From contig JASJZH010000005.1 of assembly GCA_037178975.1 (NCBI GenBank), forward strand, positions 3,224,001 through 3,288,000: 64,000 nucleotides of DNA, in the 5' to 3' direction. The position numbers were made by a program, and so were the translations under genes. Each line of letters begins with the position of its first letter. The stretch's first letter is position 1. Positions 13,896-26,260 of the stretch are shown here, in pieces. The DNA comes from Oscheius tipulae (lineage: Eukaryota > Nematoda > Chromadorea > Rhabditida > Rhabditidae). The notes beneath the pieces are model-generated. The model was not told the origin of the DNA, ran no database searches, and saw only the letters and a list, made by a program, of their open reading frames with translations.

Positions 13896-13958
13896 TAGCT
13901 CAGTCGGTTCTGAGTACAAATCCAAACGTGCAGAGTTCGAGCCAAAATTTTCTAAATT
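13896..13958 (+). repeat. tRNA-like fragment (pseudo-tRNA or SINE head)
   Basis: Contains a good A box (TAGCTCAGTCGGT) and a B box (AGTTCGAGCC) about 40 nt apart, as in tRNA genes. The anticodon arm does not fold and the acceptor ends do not pair, so a functional tRNA is unlikely. Confidence 0.4.
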
Positions 13959-15071
13959 GTCATAAAACACAGGATAACTCGGTCAGAAGGTTTGTTGCTC
14001 TATGCGTTTTGTCAAAACTTGTCATTTTGACCCTAAGGATATCAATATTCATGATCGCAAATTTTTTTTTTCTATGACAAAAATTCGGTTGTGAGAATTG
14101 GCGCCCAGGTTAAGCATTGTTCTTTTTTCTAGTCTCTCTCGATTGACATAATAATGCTCTCACCGTGTTTTTTTTATCACAACCCTCCTGTCTTTGGCAC
14201 GATCTTTGGTGCCGGTCCCAGACACTTTTCCGCCAATTCGCCACGTACTGTCCTTCGGAAACAAAGTCCCAAAACTAACATTTTTCATTATTTTATGTCT
14301 GTCGATCAATTTGTTCTTTCTTTTTCTGTCCGGGGCCGTCCAGCAGCCAGACAATGTTATCTCGCTCTTTCTCTTTCCTTTGCCCACCGACGGCCATTTA
14401 TCTTTCTCTGCAAAAATGAGGGCATATGATTGAAAACAAGCAAGAATGAGATGAGGGTTTTTGTCGGAGGAAAGGAAGAGAGGGTCATTTCCGGGATAAA
14501 AAGGGAGGGAAGCAGAAATCAGTAGTGGGTTTTCAGACTGTCTATGTATAGGAATGGGACTATATCCTATGTCTTGACTATTGTTGCTTATATGTGTGTT
14601 CCTGTTCTTAGCCCTTCGATGTCTCTGAGGCTGTTTCCATTCCCTCGGCGTAGTCTGGCTAAAAGTCACAGCTTGTAATAGCCAATGAGAGTGATCTCTT
14701 GCTCTGTTCTCATCTATCCTTAGGCTAGTACTCACTAGTAGTTTCTCTGTCCTTCCACTCGTCCTGCTCTGAAATTGGTCTGTTACCGACTGTTTCTCAC
14801 GATTCTTTGACTCATCCTCTCTATCTTAGTTTTGATATCTTTACTGTAGTTTTCATCCGCTTTGCCCTTGTTACTCTTCCTGCCTGATCTGTAAGTTTAG
14901 ATGAAGACAGATATCACAATACCTTGGTAGACTGGTAGATACAAAGACCAGCAGTTTTCCACCGTGTAGTTTTTTTGACTCATTCTCTCTCACTATGGTT
15001 CGGCCTGTTCTTTGCTGAGAGTAATCAGACCCCTTACTGACCAACGCCCATTGTACTCCTTTGTGACAGTA

Positions 15072-15073
<2 letters not shown>

Positions 15074-15114
<41 letters not shown>
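15074..15114. repeat. (TA)n microsatellite
   Basis: About 20 uninterrupted TA dinucleotides. Confidence 0.95.
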
Positions 15115-15116
<2 letters not shown>

Positions 15117-15748
15117 TTCTAGACTCTTTCTGTCTAGTCCCTCCGTAGATAAAGAGATATAGCTATTGAGAGTCAATGAAAGCAATCTCTTGGATTACAG
15201 TAGTACTCATTGTCAGTCTCCCATTCCTATTCCCAACCAGTCATCCCCCCTCTGATCATTTGTTCTCTTCTCTCTTTTAACTTTTTTTGTACTCGCCCGG
15301 GATTACGCACAGCCGCCATTTATGACCATCCTTTGCAGAGGTGATTTTGCAAAGTTTCAGAACACTTTGACGTCATTCGAGAGACCGTAGTGTTTATTTC
15401 CAGTGCGTGTGTAGAAATCCTGGGCAAAACAAATCAGATGGACCAGACGACGGGTCACATGTGTTCTCTCGCTAAAGTCTAAAGGCCGTGACACACGCGA
15501 CGAACGTATCCGGGAGGGGTAGCAGACAAAATATTCAAATCTTCCTCTGCCCGATCTCTGTCAGACATGTTTGGAGTCTTTGATCTTTTAGATACTATTT
15601 GAAGCCAACTCCTTGAGGCTTCACCACATCAGATGAAAAAGTCATGTACCCAGAGTCGACTTTTTATCGTGGATGTCTCATCTTACAGTTTCAAAGAGCC
15701 GCGTTTTAGCAACCAAGATCCAAGAGGCCGCTTTGTGATGTCCTGCCA

Positions 15749-15780
15749 AATTGTAGAGCATACCAAACCCTACAACTTTT
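15749..15780. repeat. dispersed TTGTAGA...CTACAACTTT hairpin repeat, copy 2
   Basis: Reads AATTGTAGAGCATACCAAACC then CTACAACTTTT. It has the same stem and nearly the same core as the copy at 21361-21395. Confidence 0.65.
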
Positions 15781-18234
15781 CACACCATAGCAAAGCTGGA
15801 AAAGGTGTTCATGTATTCTAAAAAAAGACCAGACAGGCTCGGACTAATGAATTTTCAACACAAAACTTAAAACCAAACCACCCAAAATCAGTCAAAGGAA
15901 TTTAGAGAAAAAGACACTGAGAGGACGGTGACCTTGTAAGTTTGATCAGGAATGAATTAGGACCAAGGTTAAGACGGGAACAAGAGCTGACGTATAGGGC
16001 GAGAGAACTCGATCGTGATATCTTGTAAATCCTTCTTGGGACACAGTCGTGTGAGTCAGGAATAGAGGTTTTTCGAACTAATCCCTTTCGGTTCAGCCGA
16101 CTGATTCACAGATCTCTCTTCTTCATTAGTCCTCAATTCTTTTCGTGTTTTCATCCGCCTCCGTGTCAGGAGGACAAAGACGTCAGTCATAATAGTTTTT
16201 TGTACTTTTTCCATTTTTAAGCCAGTCGTTCCCTACTTCAATTCTGCCTTAGCGACCTGTCAATTCTTTATAGTCTGTCAGTATTCACTTCTGAAGCCCC
16301 CCTCCCCAAAATAGTCTCTAACTGTCTTCCGATTTATCTTTTTGGCCCACCCACCAAATCGTCCAAAGGCTGTCATGAGCTCTAGGGCAGCCAAAACTAT
16401 AGAATCTGACAGTTTTGTAGTCTTTGATACTCTTTTGAGGCCACACTACCATCAACTCTTCAATCAAATCCTTTTGGGTCTTCAGCGCCCAACTGTCTTA
16501 TTCTATCACGGTGCAAGATCACATACGGTTCTACCAAAATATGACCAAGTACTGATGCAATATCTCTCGTAATTTATCATATATCTTACAAGTCTTCTTG
16601 TCGATAAGTGACACTTCTGAAAACTTGACAAAATCGTTAGGATCTTATAGTTACGTTAGACCGTCTCTTGTTTTACAGTCTAATTCAGACCTCCTTAGCG
16701 ATTATTCCAGATTTCAGATTCGTGTTTTTTCAATGCGTAATTGTGAATGTATTCAATCAACCGTATTTTTCATGTTTCTTCAAGAGAGACAATCTTTCGA
16801 AAATGAGCGACTAATTAAGATCCATTATTAGCGGTTCTTCTCTTGTAAACTCACCAGTTTCCCTTAAAATTTGTCTCATTAAAATCTGCTTCCTCCCGGT
16901 CTCGCAACATTCTCTTTTCTCGAGAGAGTTTCAGTTCCCCGCGGTGTGGCCTTCGCGCGGGACCGAAGGAATGGTTAGCAGTACTGAAACTGATATACAT
17001 CGACTAATTCAGATTGTCGGATTGACTTTATGTACAAAGAGCGAGAGACAGTCCCCACTATAAAAGTCCAGTTTTTGCAGTACGTTTTGTGTCTTTTCGC
17101 ATCCCTCCCAAGAAGACATAAGCCCTACTTTTTGTCTTAAAATGATTTCAGAAAAGCTCTTCCGGGAACGGTCTCTCGCTCGATCAGAGCACATTAATAT
17201 TTTCCTCTCAAGACCCTTTTGTTCTATGATTCCGTCCTTTCACAATTATCCTTCCAGTTCTAATCCCACTCTCTAATGGCACTCTCTGATTGAGAGAGAG
17301 AGAGAGTCTTTCTGTACGTTTCTGGAACACAAGAATCGTACTTTTCAAAGAGATTCAAAACAAGATATTGGGCTGGGGGATACTGATCTTTGACTGTAGT
17401 TCAACTCATCTACCCCCAACAGTGACTGTTCTGTTGATGAATCTCCCAAGAATTGTCTTTCACCAATCCTGGCACATTTTCAAGACAAGGTGAGACAGTG
17501 CTTTTTAAACTTGGTTGTGTATTCAAAGTTTCCGTGCTATTCTGGTCTTGCCACAATAAACAAATGAGTTACGGTAGTGATGGGCAAGAGCCAAGCCAAG
17601 ACATAAAAAAATGGTTCTTTGTTAGGATTAGAGTTAACCGTCTGACAAGAGAAGACTGACAGATGATGGTCGTGTTCAGTCACTGAACTTCAGTGTCTGC
17701 ACCATCTAGACCTTAAAATTTGCTATATAGAACCATTCCTTGGCTATGATATAACGCTCTGAAATTGGTTCTCTTGTATCATTTTCGTAATAGTTGACGG
17801 TTCTTTTGTACTATAAGGAACGTGCTATTCATTAGGCAGTTTCATAAAGTACTAGTAATTTCTTGCTGTTACAAACTATTCAGGTTCTTTTAATTGCAAG
17901 GTACTCGTCCTGAGTTACACTAACAAAAGCTTTTTTCGGATATTTGTAATTGCAGTTAGTGCCTGAGGAAAGTGTCTTCCGTGTACAAAAGAGTTGCTAA
18001 ACATTATCATAACTCACCGCAGATTGAGGGATTTGTGGGATTCGGTGAATGGTAACAGTTAGTATTAGCCAATGTCTCCTGTACAGCCTCTCTCTCCCCA
18101 TTCCCTTCTTTTATTCTTTCTTCAAAGGCTGTCCAGCATGACTAACGCTCCGACGGCGTATCTCTCGGCCGAAATGAGCCATCTGGCCTTGCTGTCGGTC
18201 TAGACGTCTAGACTCGAGTGTGTTTTTCGTGTGT

Positions 18235-18263
18235 ACTGCTGCTGTTGCTGTTGCTGTTGCTGC
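18235..18263. repeat. short CTG/TTG tandem tract
   Basis: Degenerate run of TGCTGCTGTTGCTGTTGC units, in intergenic DNA. Confidence 0.8.
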
Positions 18264-19202
18264 AAAACACTTTTCGGGACACGCCCGGTTTTGCAAAACG
18301 GATGGTTTCTTCCCTAACCGTTCATTCCCTAATCCGAAAACACTCTTGTCAGACTACCACTAATTATGGGGAATCTCCCTCCAGACCCTGATTCATCTCA
18401 CTTCTGGGATAAACACTCTGCCCGACCCACGTGCTTCCTATATTTGACTCTGAGTTCATGACCAAATACCAGGAGTTAGTGTTCGTCGGTGGGAACGGAC
18501 GTCTAGACAGCGGGTCCAGTGGTACTGTCTGACCTCTTGAGTAAATCCAATTGCATTATGAATCATTATCGAATTTCCAAATGACATCGTTTCCGTAACG
18601 TTCCCATCCAATGAGAAAACTATTTCTAGCTGTTTTTTTGTGACTGAAACGTGAAGACTTTGTCCAGACTTCTGGACTCTTCTTTCTTTGAATTCAGACC
18701 AAGAATATCTCACCAATCCGATGATCTTCTACTCTCTGATCTTCGTCTACTTCTCTCCCGTTCCTTCTCACTCTGCTTTCATTATTTGATCCAGAGAGTC
18801 CTCCCACTAGTCTGCACTTTCGGATCGTTGCCCAGTCTCGGCTCTCTCAACACCTCTCTCCTTTTTTCTCACCCGTATAAAGTCAGAGGACCAATTTAGC
18901 ATAGTCCAAGAACTTTGTAGAAAAAAAAGAATGATAAGGGCTGGGAACTCTGGAAGCAAACGGTGTTTGATGATAAGAAGCCAGACGACCCGTCGTCTCT
19001 CGGCTTGCAGTTTTGCAGCCCTTCTAGGGCAACTTTTGCATTTTTAAACTCCCTGCTCTATTCTTATTTTTCTTTCTGAAAACAGTTTCTCCGAACGCTT
19101 GATCTTTTCAGTCACTACTTTTAAATTCATCACTTGCCGCGCTTTTTCTATAGCTGTCAGAAAAAAACGAGTGAAAACCTTTTCCTGCTTAGCGATGCTC
19201 TG

Positions 19203-19240
19203 TAAAGTTGCAGAGGAGATCCAAATCTACAACTTTGCAG
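19203..19240. repeat. dispersed TTG(T/C)AGA...TCTACAA hairpin repeat, copy 3
   Basis: Reads TAAAGTTGCAGAGGAGATCC then AAATCTACAACTTTGCAG, very close to copy 1 at 13021-13058. Confidence 0.7.
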
Positions 19241-19463
19241 AACATCCAATTGCTCAAAGCTGTTCTATTCTGGACGAAAAATTTACTAAACCTTGACGAC
19301 AGCTCACATAGAGCTGTAGCTAAGGATTACGGTAGCTTCATACCTACCATTCCCTTATCAGATCAATCCTTTTGTTTCGTAGCTTTCGCAAACATCTTAA
19401 TATTCTTTTTTTCCAGACTCTACTGAAACGAAAAATTTCCAGGTTTGAAGCTAATCTTCCACC

Positions 19464-22400
19464 ATGAAGGGAGTCCTGCTGTGTCTCCTCGTCGGTCAGT
19501 TTTTTAATCTCTAGAAGGCCGGCCAGACAAATTGCCCTTTTGCATCTGTCTCCCGCTAAAAATAGACAAAAAGATTGAAGAACAGACATTTTTCAGGCCT
19601 TGCCGCCGGTCAACGAGATCAAGGAGTCGAGGAATACGGTACAGTCATGAGAACACAGTGCGCTGATGGAATGCTGGCTGTGACGTGAGCCTTGTTTGAA
19701 AGAAGAAACAACAACAAAAAAAACTTAGGATTGATTATAACCTGGAGCGAGTCCATTCAGTCATCACCTCAACCTCTGCTCGGACTCTCGAGAAGGCCAA
19801 CATCACTTTCGGAACGAGCTGCCAGTTCGAGAACGACCATACTCATAAGGTTCGCGCGTTAAACATCATTAGGATACCGAAAATGGTCTCTGCAGCCTGG
19901 GGCTGTGCTCAAGTTATGATCTGATTTCTAACAGTTTTTCTAATCGGTCTAATGACCTAAAAACTGTCGGACTTGTCCATTAGTTCAGTGTAGAAGTAGT
20001 TTAGTAGATAGTCAAGTAGTCAAAAGGAAATTTCAATAAGTGAGATTGTCATCAAGGCAATGCAATCGTTCAGTGGTTAAGACAGTTCTGCAGGTAGTCA
20101 GGTGGTCAGAAAGCAGTTGATACCTAGATAGTTTAGTGTGGTTATGGCAGTTCTGTCAAGGCGCGAGTCGACTCATTAAGTGTCTATTCTCAAATTTCAA
20201 GAGATCTTTTGCTTTTTCAGTACTACCATGTAGCGACAAAATTCGAAAAGTGCAACATCACAGCCAAGCACTACGATCATGGAGTTCGCTACGATGGCGT
20301 GGTTAGTGCTTCCTATCTGCACTTCTCAAAAAAGGCTTTAGGTCTTCATTAGAACAGGTCCACCCTCCAATCAAGCTGTGAGCAGCTATCATGTCAGCTG
20401 TTCTTTCCTCTACAACTCTACTGCCAGTACTCGCTTCGAAGTCTACAATAGAGACGATCTCTATGATCTGCATACGGTCAAAAGTGTTGACACTATTTAC
20501 AGCGAGGAGCTCAAGTTCACCATCTATCCGGTGGCAATGACCGTGGCGAAAGAGTTTCCATGTAAGTTATCCCTACTCTACAAAATTGTCTCTGATTGAT
20601 CCAATCTCTCTCTGGGAAATTCCCACTCGTACCATCTAGGGGCTCAAAAATAATTTCCATACTCCCTTGATTGTCGATAAATTTGTACCGTTTAGCGATC
20701 ATACAAAATCTCTACCGTACAGTCTTAGCAAACAGACTTAACATACATTCTCGATTCCCAATCTAACACCCACTTCTATTGTCCCAGAATATGCCCCGTA
20801 GCGTCTTAGTTGGACAAATTTTACCCAACAAATCCCATTTCAGTGCTCTTCACCTACCCTGCTCGCTGCTTCCTAGACAACTACAACGGTCATTCCAATC
20901 CAGTCACGGTTCTGGAGAATGGATGTCCGATCTTCGACGACCGAAAAAACTTTTACCTTTCGGCTGTCTTCCAGCCCAATGGTCAAGTGTGGTCTGCAGA
21001 CACCACAGAAGTTCGTGTAGTTTTTGGAAACCATGTTCTACCAGAGTGGGTTCAATTTCCTGGCCTTGCAGAGAGTCATTTCAGTGGCAAGAACTCCCCG
21101 ATCACAGCTCTCCGCTTCGGCTGTGACGTCTTCTTCTGCACAAGCGAGCAGAAGCACAGGATTGAGGGTATTCCCTTGGTGAGTATCCTTTTCATCCTCG
21201 TTCAGAGAATATTCTGGCAGAAAAAGTCAATTAGAGATGTGTGAGCCAATCTTAGCTGCGCGTGACTAATTACCGTCAATCCTTCATCAGAAGGAGTCTT
21301 ATTCGTGACAACATTTTCGGGTTGAAGATAACTTTTGCAGTTTTTTTTCGATGTTCTACATAGTTGTAGAGCAGATCAAACCCTACAACTTTTTAAGACA
21401 TGGGTATACCTGAAAATGTCATCTTGAGGCTAAAACGAGGTCAGAAACTGGCGCCAATTCACCAGTTTTGTATCAAGGAGCTTAAACTTGTAGCTATCAA
21501 AGAAGGCCTGATGTTCCCCCTTCATTTCCAGCTATTTTACAAACATTTGGTTCCCCCGAAGAGCTGTCCTAACACATGTGCTCGCTCTTCTGCTATCGGC
21601 CGCTCGGCCATTTTTTCAGCGCTTTTTGCCGTCTCTCTTTCGTCTCCACGCCTCCTGTACTCTCTCGCACCGAGGTGACCCCCAGGCCTCCGATTTTTTC
21701 TATCCTTCGGACTGAAAAAGTGCAACCAGCGGGAGAGGAAAGTGCAAAGAAAGAAGCACGAACCGTCGAGAAACCAGCTGATTTGGCCAGAGAGCGTGGG
21801 AAAATGTCTTTTCTGGACTGTGGAAGCGCGCAATGCCGGAATTTTTTGAAACCATCCAAATCCAGACCATTCCCAAAGCTTCTGAAAAGTATTCGCATCC
21901 CTTTGAGGCCTTCCTCCAAAAATTCTTCTTTCTCTTCCCCCCAACTTTTTCCGCCAGTTCTCGCCCAGCCATTTTTTGCCCAGCTGAGATTGGTTCGAGG
22001 CACCGTCCAGTACGGCCTGGTACGAGTCCGAAGAGCAAAAAACTGCTGGCCGAGAGAGATGAAGAGTGGACGGAACAGAAAATAGAAAGGTTTCAAAAGC
22101 TCGCAAAAGTCTGAAGCTTCACTGAATGGACGTCGGCTCAGAACAAACGACAGCCTGTGTTGACCTAGACAGTAGACCATTCTCTTTAGAGACCTTTCTG
22201 GATCCTGTTGGCTGACCAAATGATAATGGTCATTCTATTGGCTCTCCTCCAGTCTCTGTCGAATCTCTGACCATCTCTTTTCGACTCTCTTCCACTTCAA
22301 AGTTTCTTGATGAAACCTTTTCTGGGGTTGCACTAGGGGCGTGTCTTGGCGTACTGGCTGGTACGGGGGCCCGAAGGCAAAAAATGGCTGCGCTGGCTAG

Positions 22401-24268
22401 CTAGGCAAGCCTTGGCCACATATTATTCCAACGCATGTACCCTTTTAAATCTGCTCTAAAATTTGTTCTTTTCGATTGGAACAGGCCGCAAAAAGTCCTC
22501 CCATTGTCCCTGAGGTCTTGTCAGTAAAAGTCCGGTTTGCCAGAGGCAATCGCGCCACAAAAAATGGCTTTCTTCTAGCCTCTCCGTGGCGGTCATTTTT
22601 TCACTGTCCTTCTCTCTCTTTTTTTGCACTTTCTAGCCTCTCCGCTGCCAAAGTGCACTCTCAGTGCAGCCACCCCTAGGCCTGCTAGAAAAAATGGCGC
22701 GCTGTTGGCGAAAGTGCAAACTGACAGTGAGACAAAACAACTGGAAAAGTTTCTCCAATTTTGAGCTTTTTCGAGCGTTTCACAGGCGAAAAAAAGTGAT
22801 GGTTCAGGGCCGAAAGGAACGACCCGGCACCGGCTAGGCGTTTTTTATGCCGGCACTGCCAGGGCAGGGCCGGCAAAAAACGGCTGCGCTCTCTCACTCT
22901 CTTCTGCTGTGGGGAGAGAGTGAGAGATAAAATTAAAGAGCCATACGCACCGTGTTGCCTGTTCAAGGTCGGCGGTCACTCTTTTGGCTCTTGGTCACTC
23001 GACCACCTTACCAGTATTGGGCACTTTACTACCCTCCAGTTGGTATCCAGTTGACTCACATCTGTGGTCTCTTCTGTACCTTTCCTGATCTGTGTTCCAT
23101 TTCACCAGATCTTTCCATTCGGATGGTCCAGTTGATTATCCAGACTGTGATTCCGCTTGACCGCAGCAATATTATTTTCCCAATAGGAACCAAGGCTTAT
23201 TCCTTGACTGAACTTTCTGCCTTTGTGACTTGACTTAACCACTATCGTAATCACCTAAACTAAGAGATCAGCCAGTCGGATAATAGGTAGTATTTCATTC
23301 TGGTCTGTTTCCTAGCTCACACTCCGTAAATCCGTATCTCGCCTGACTCTCTTGTATCTTTTTGTCCCCTAACGACTATAGCTTATTGGGCAGAAACATT
23401 TGAATTTCGGGAAGAACCGAACAGATCCCGGACTAATGGTCTCGTTTGACCACCTTCAGTTAAGACCTTGTCAGTCAAACTGTAAAATGAACTTTTCCCA
23501 TTCAGTCGATTGCCAAGTGTTTTCTCATCCAAATAAAGGACGACGGTATGAATCTTGAGCCATAGTCCCTAGTTCAATCCTTGGCTCTCTCAACTATACT
23601 GAACAACACCATTTCAGTGTCCCTCAGCTGCTCCGTGTAACAGCAAGCCAGCCGCACAGTCGATCCTCTCGGAGCAAGGGGTGGGCGGAGAGTCGAAGAT
23701 CAAACTAGTCTCCGCCCACCTCCCGGTCCCGATCAACATCCAGCTGGACATCAGCGGAGGCTATGGGCCCTACAAGGAGCCCATTCCGCGATCCTTCCCC
23801 GTCAACGTGACCAGGCCACCCAGTGAGTTCCGTTCCTTTCTGTGATAAAGAGGTTCAGTTACCTGTGTGGAGAACGGTACCCCGGTCTACAAATTCGTCC
23901 TGAGCACTCTGGTTGGTATGGTCGTCGGATGCATGATTGGCATCTTCCTCACCAAGATGACTTCGCGTGGTGGCTACCTCATCAGTGAATCAAGTAATGC
24001 TTTCTCTGCCTACTTGCAAAATGTTTTCAAGAGAGGTCAGTATATAGCATACTAACCAAAAAACTAGTACACTATCCGGTGTACGATCTTGACACCAGGC
24101 CCTTAAAACTCTACAAAATGGATACTAAATACCAGTTTTCCAGATACTACCCGATGCGGCAGCGCCGTGTCGCAGGCCCACGCAGCTCCGCAGCCCTACG
24201 TGAAGCTGGAATCGTCTCCTCCCGTCCTCCTCTCAACCGACGCCGAAACTGGTTCCGCCCTAGCCTAG
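19464..24268 (+). CDS. ZP (zona pellucida) domain type I membrane protein
   Basis: Nine exons (19464-19494, 19597-19684, 19729-19849, 20221-20301, 20342-20561, 20844-21178, 23618-23822, 23859-23993, 24144-24268) close in frame to 446 residues. MKGVLLCLLVGLAAG is a signal peptide. The ectodomain has about ten Cys with ZP-like spacing: TQCADGMLAVT, SCQFEND, FEKCNIT, HVSCSFLYNS, ARCFLDN, NGCPIFDDRK, FGCDVFFCTSE, then LCPSAAPC. It is followed by a juxtamembrane segment, a TM helix (KFVLSTLVGMVVGCMIGIFL, exon 8) and a roughly 45-residue tail. ZP modules polymerise into extracellular matrices (cuticle, apical matrix) in nematodes. No obvious furin site was seen before the TM. Several NXS/T sites suggest glycosylation. 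ZP assignment rests on Cys pattern and topology, not on a search. Confidence 0.8.
21179..23617. other. 2.4 kb repeat-rich intron 6 of the ZP gene
   Basis: Far larger than the other introns of this gene (36-371 nt). It contains the hairpin repeat at 21361-21395 and a GC-rich 21570-22930 block in which AAAAAATGGC/GCCATTTTTT words recur in both orientations (about 21605, 21970, 22380, 22555, 22590, 22690). Long overlapping frames on both strands at 21540-22220 look compositional, not coding. It is probably inserted repetitive DNA. Confidence 0.55.
21361..21395. repeat. dispersed TTGTAGA...CTACAACTTT hairpin repeat, copy 4
   Basis: Reads TAGTTGTAGAGCAGATCAAA then CCCTACAACTTTTTA. It lies inside the ZP gene's long intron. 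Confidence 0.7.
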
Positions 24269-25018
24269 AAACTTCTAAATATCCCCCACTCCCCGAGTCT
24301 CTAAACGGGTTCTCCTTCCGGGTCCCTTCCAAAACTAGGTGCCGTCTCCTCTTTCTAATCATAATATTTTTCGGCTGAGTGAGAGTGAGTGAGTGTGAGT
24401 GGACGACCAGATGACACGTTTTCTTCTTTTTTTCCCCAATATTTTCGTTGAACTTCTCCCTGGGAATAGTAGACGATCTCTTGTGGTCGTTCCACGACCG
24501 TCGGCCTTGCGATGTATCCTTGGTGAAAGGGTCGCTTCCAGTCTTTCTCTCTGGTCTTTCTAACTGGAAGCGGCCTTTGGCCAGAACAGTGCAAAGGCAC
24601 CTAGTGCCTCTAAACGAGCTTTCCCCTATCCCATCGGGTCTAGTCCTTTTTCTGAAAAAGTTTCATCCCGTCCCCTGAATAACGGCCAAGCCGTACCCTG
24701 TGCCCCCACCCCTACTGTATTCCAAAGAGATCAAAAAGCCCAAAAAAATCTCGCCGTCGTCTTGCGTCCAATCTCTCCTTCTTTCTCCCACTAGTTACAA
24801 TCTCGGTTCTTTTCGTTTTCGAGGTCTTCTTCCATATTGAAACATGTGCTTTTTGTCTCCCATTTTCCTTTGTTCATATATGACCAATTTTTACAGTACT
24901 TTCTCTTCATGCTCTATGTGAAAGTCTGTACTGAGGCTGGTTTAATAAATGTGTTACAATTGAACCACTTGGACCGAACCAGTTTTCTTCATCAACTGCT
25001 GCAGCTTGTCTCTCATCA

Positions 25019-25670
25019 TTACCACCTGAAGCTGTTCCGCATGTGTCCTGACTTAAGAAGTGAACTGATTGACAGAGACAGTACCTTGAGAGAGTACGAC
25101 TCGCTGCGCCAGTTCTGAAAGAAACTAGCTAGGAAATAATAAGCGAACCTTGAGAAAAACATGAACAAGTTCACGATAGGACGAAATACAGCGTAGCCTG
25201 ATTTTTTCTGACTTTTACTCATTTCAACGAGCTTCCAATAGGATTCGGCAGTTCCCCTTTGTACCACTATATCGAGGCTGGGAACGTTCTCAAACAATTG
25301 TTGGTAAGAAAACCTAGTGGCATCCTTAAAAATAGAGTCAATGGAAACATTCTGAGGTTCAAATTTCAGTCGATCGAGCAGCGCTGATGACACTGTCCAA
25401 TGAATTCAAGTCTCCTGCTAAAAGCTTCGTCACATTTCCTCTGAAGAATAGAATTGTGCAAAACTTCGGTGAGAGGTACTTACCAAAAATACTCGAGCAA
25501 AGTCGACGAACGATGAGTAAGACGGTAGGTTTTTATAAACATGGTCGAAACTCCCGTTGTTTCGTCGTTGAAAACTGCTCTTCCACCATCTCGGTTTGAG
25601 CTGGTCGGTTTCTCGGGAGCAGGAAAAAAAGAAAGGTACTGGTTCTCGTACTCATCTGAAAAGGCGGACT
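25019..25670 (-). pseudogene. possible degenerate coding fragments, minus strand
   Basis: Two minus-strand stretches look codon-like: about 25670-25490 (…YENQYLSFFPAPEKPTSSN…) behind a TTTTCAG acceptor, and 25393-25019, beginning SSALLDRLKFEPQNVSIDSI and containing FSYQQLFENVPSLDIVVQRG. The second has a vaguely FTH/leucine-rich look like nematode F-box proteins. A stop just upstream and no consistent splice suggest a relic. Weakly supported. Confidence 0.3.
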
Positions 25671-25715
25671 CGGAAGACAACTGGAGACACAAACCTTCTC
25701 GACAACGCTGTAATA

Positions 25716-25795
25716 CTTGGTTCGACTGCCAAAGGGAATAACTACTTTTCTCTAGGTAGAGAAAAGTAGTTATTCCCTTTGGCAGTCGAACCAAG
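25716..25795. repeat. 80 bp near-perfect palindrome
   Basis: The left arm begins CTTGGTTCGACTGCCAAAGG at 25716 and the right arm ends at 25795. The arms are about 38-39 bp and perfectly complementary around the centre CTCTAGGTAGAG, leaving almost no loop. Such a structure would form a cruciform or a long dsRNA hairpin if transcribed. Confidence 0.95.
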
Positions 25796-26260
25796 CTCCA
25801 AAACTTCTACAGTACTGCGCAACATGTCAAAGGGAGCACTTTGCTTGTCAAATCTTGTCAGAATTTGATAATTTTTTTTAAATTTAATAATTAATGTTCG
25901 TTTGTTTTCTGAATTCTTCGGCGAAATAAATTACGAAAAACATGAAGTGTTTTCCCAATGTTTCTGCTTTGGAGCCTAGAATCTGAAATGTGAAACAGTA
26001 ACAGTGGTCTCCCTCTTTCTAAGGCGCGACTGTGCTACGTACGAATGTAGGTTTCCGTTCAGAAAGTATGCTCAGCCCCTTTTTTTGACTCCTAGTTGAC
26101 CTCTGTAACAATTTGTCGCCACACACAATTGGCACTCTCTCCGACACCTACAAGGTAATAGAGTCGACTGACGGCGTGGTTGATTCTATTTCCGCCAGAA
26201 AGTTCCCACCTGTTTGTGTGCGTGAAACGTTTTGCGCTTCTACCCCTACCCAGTTTGTCA

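Larger units (their letters stand above)
11576..19463. other. gene-poor intergenic region, 7.9 kb
   Basis: No ORF here shows convincing coding character. Long frames such as 14160-14735(-) are low-complexity and lack a splice or family signal. A minus-strand piece at 12415-12515 is open in two frames behind a TTTTGCAG acceptor and might be a terminal exon of an unseen small gene. The region holds a (TA)n run, a CAG/CTG tract, GA tracts, a tRNA-like fragment and three copies of a short hairpin repeat, annotated separately. Confidence 0.5.
24269..26260. other. intergenic region with degenerate coding traces
   Basis: Beyond the ZP gene stop there is pyrimidine-rich sequence and a 94-codon plus frame at 24837-25118 without support. 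Minus-strand traces (next entries) and an 80 bp palindrome occupy 25019-25795. 25800-26100 is AT-rich and featureless. Confidence 0.45.

Noticed and set aside
14160-14735. 191-codon minus-strand ORF
   Set aside because: Low-complexity composition, no motif, start or splice support. It lies in pyrimidine-rich intergenic DNA.
21593-22219. Long ORFs on both strands (up to 208 codons) in the ZP intron
   Set aside because: Overlapping frames open on both strands reflect GC-rich repeats; no domain was recognised.
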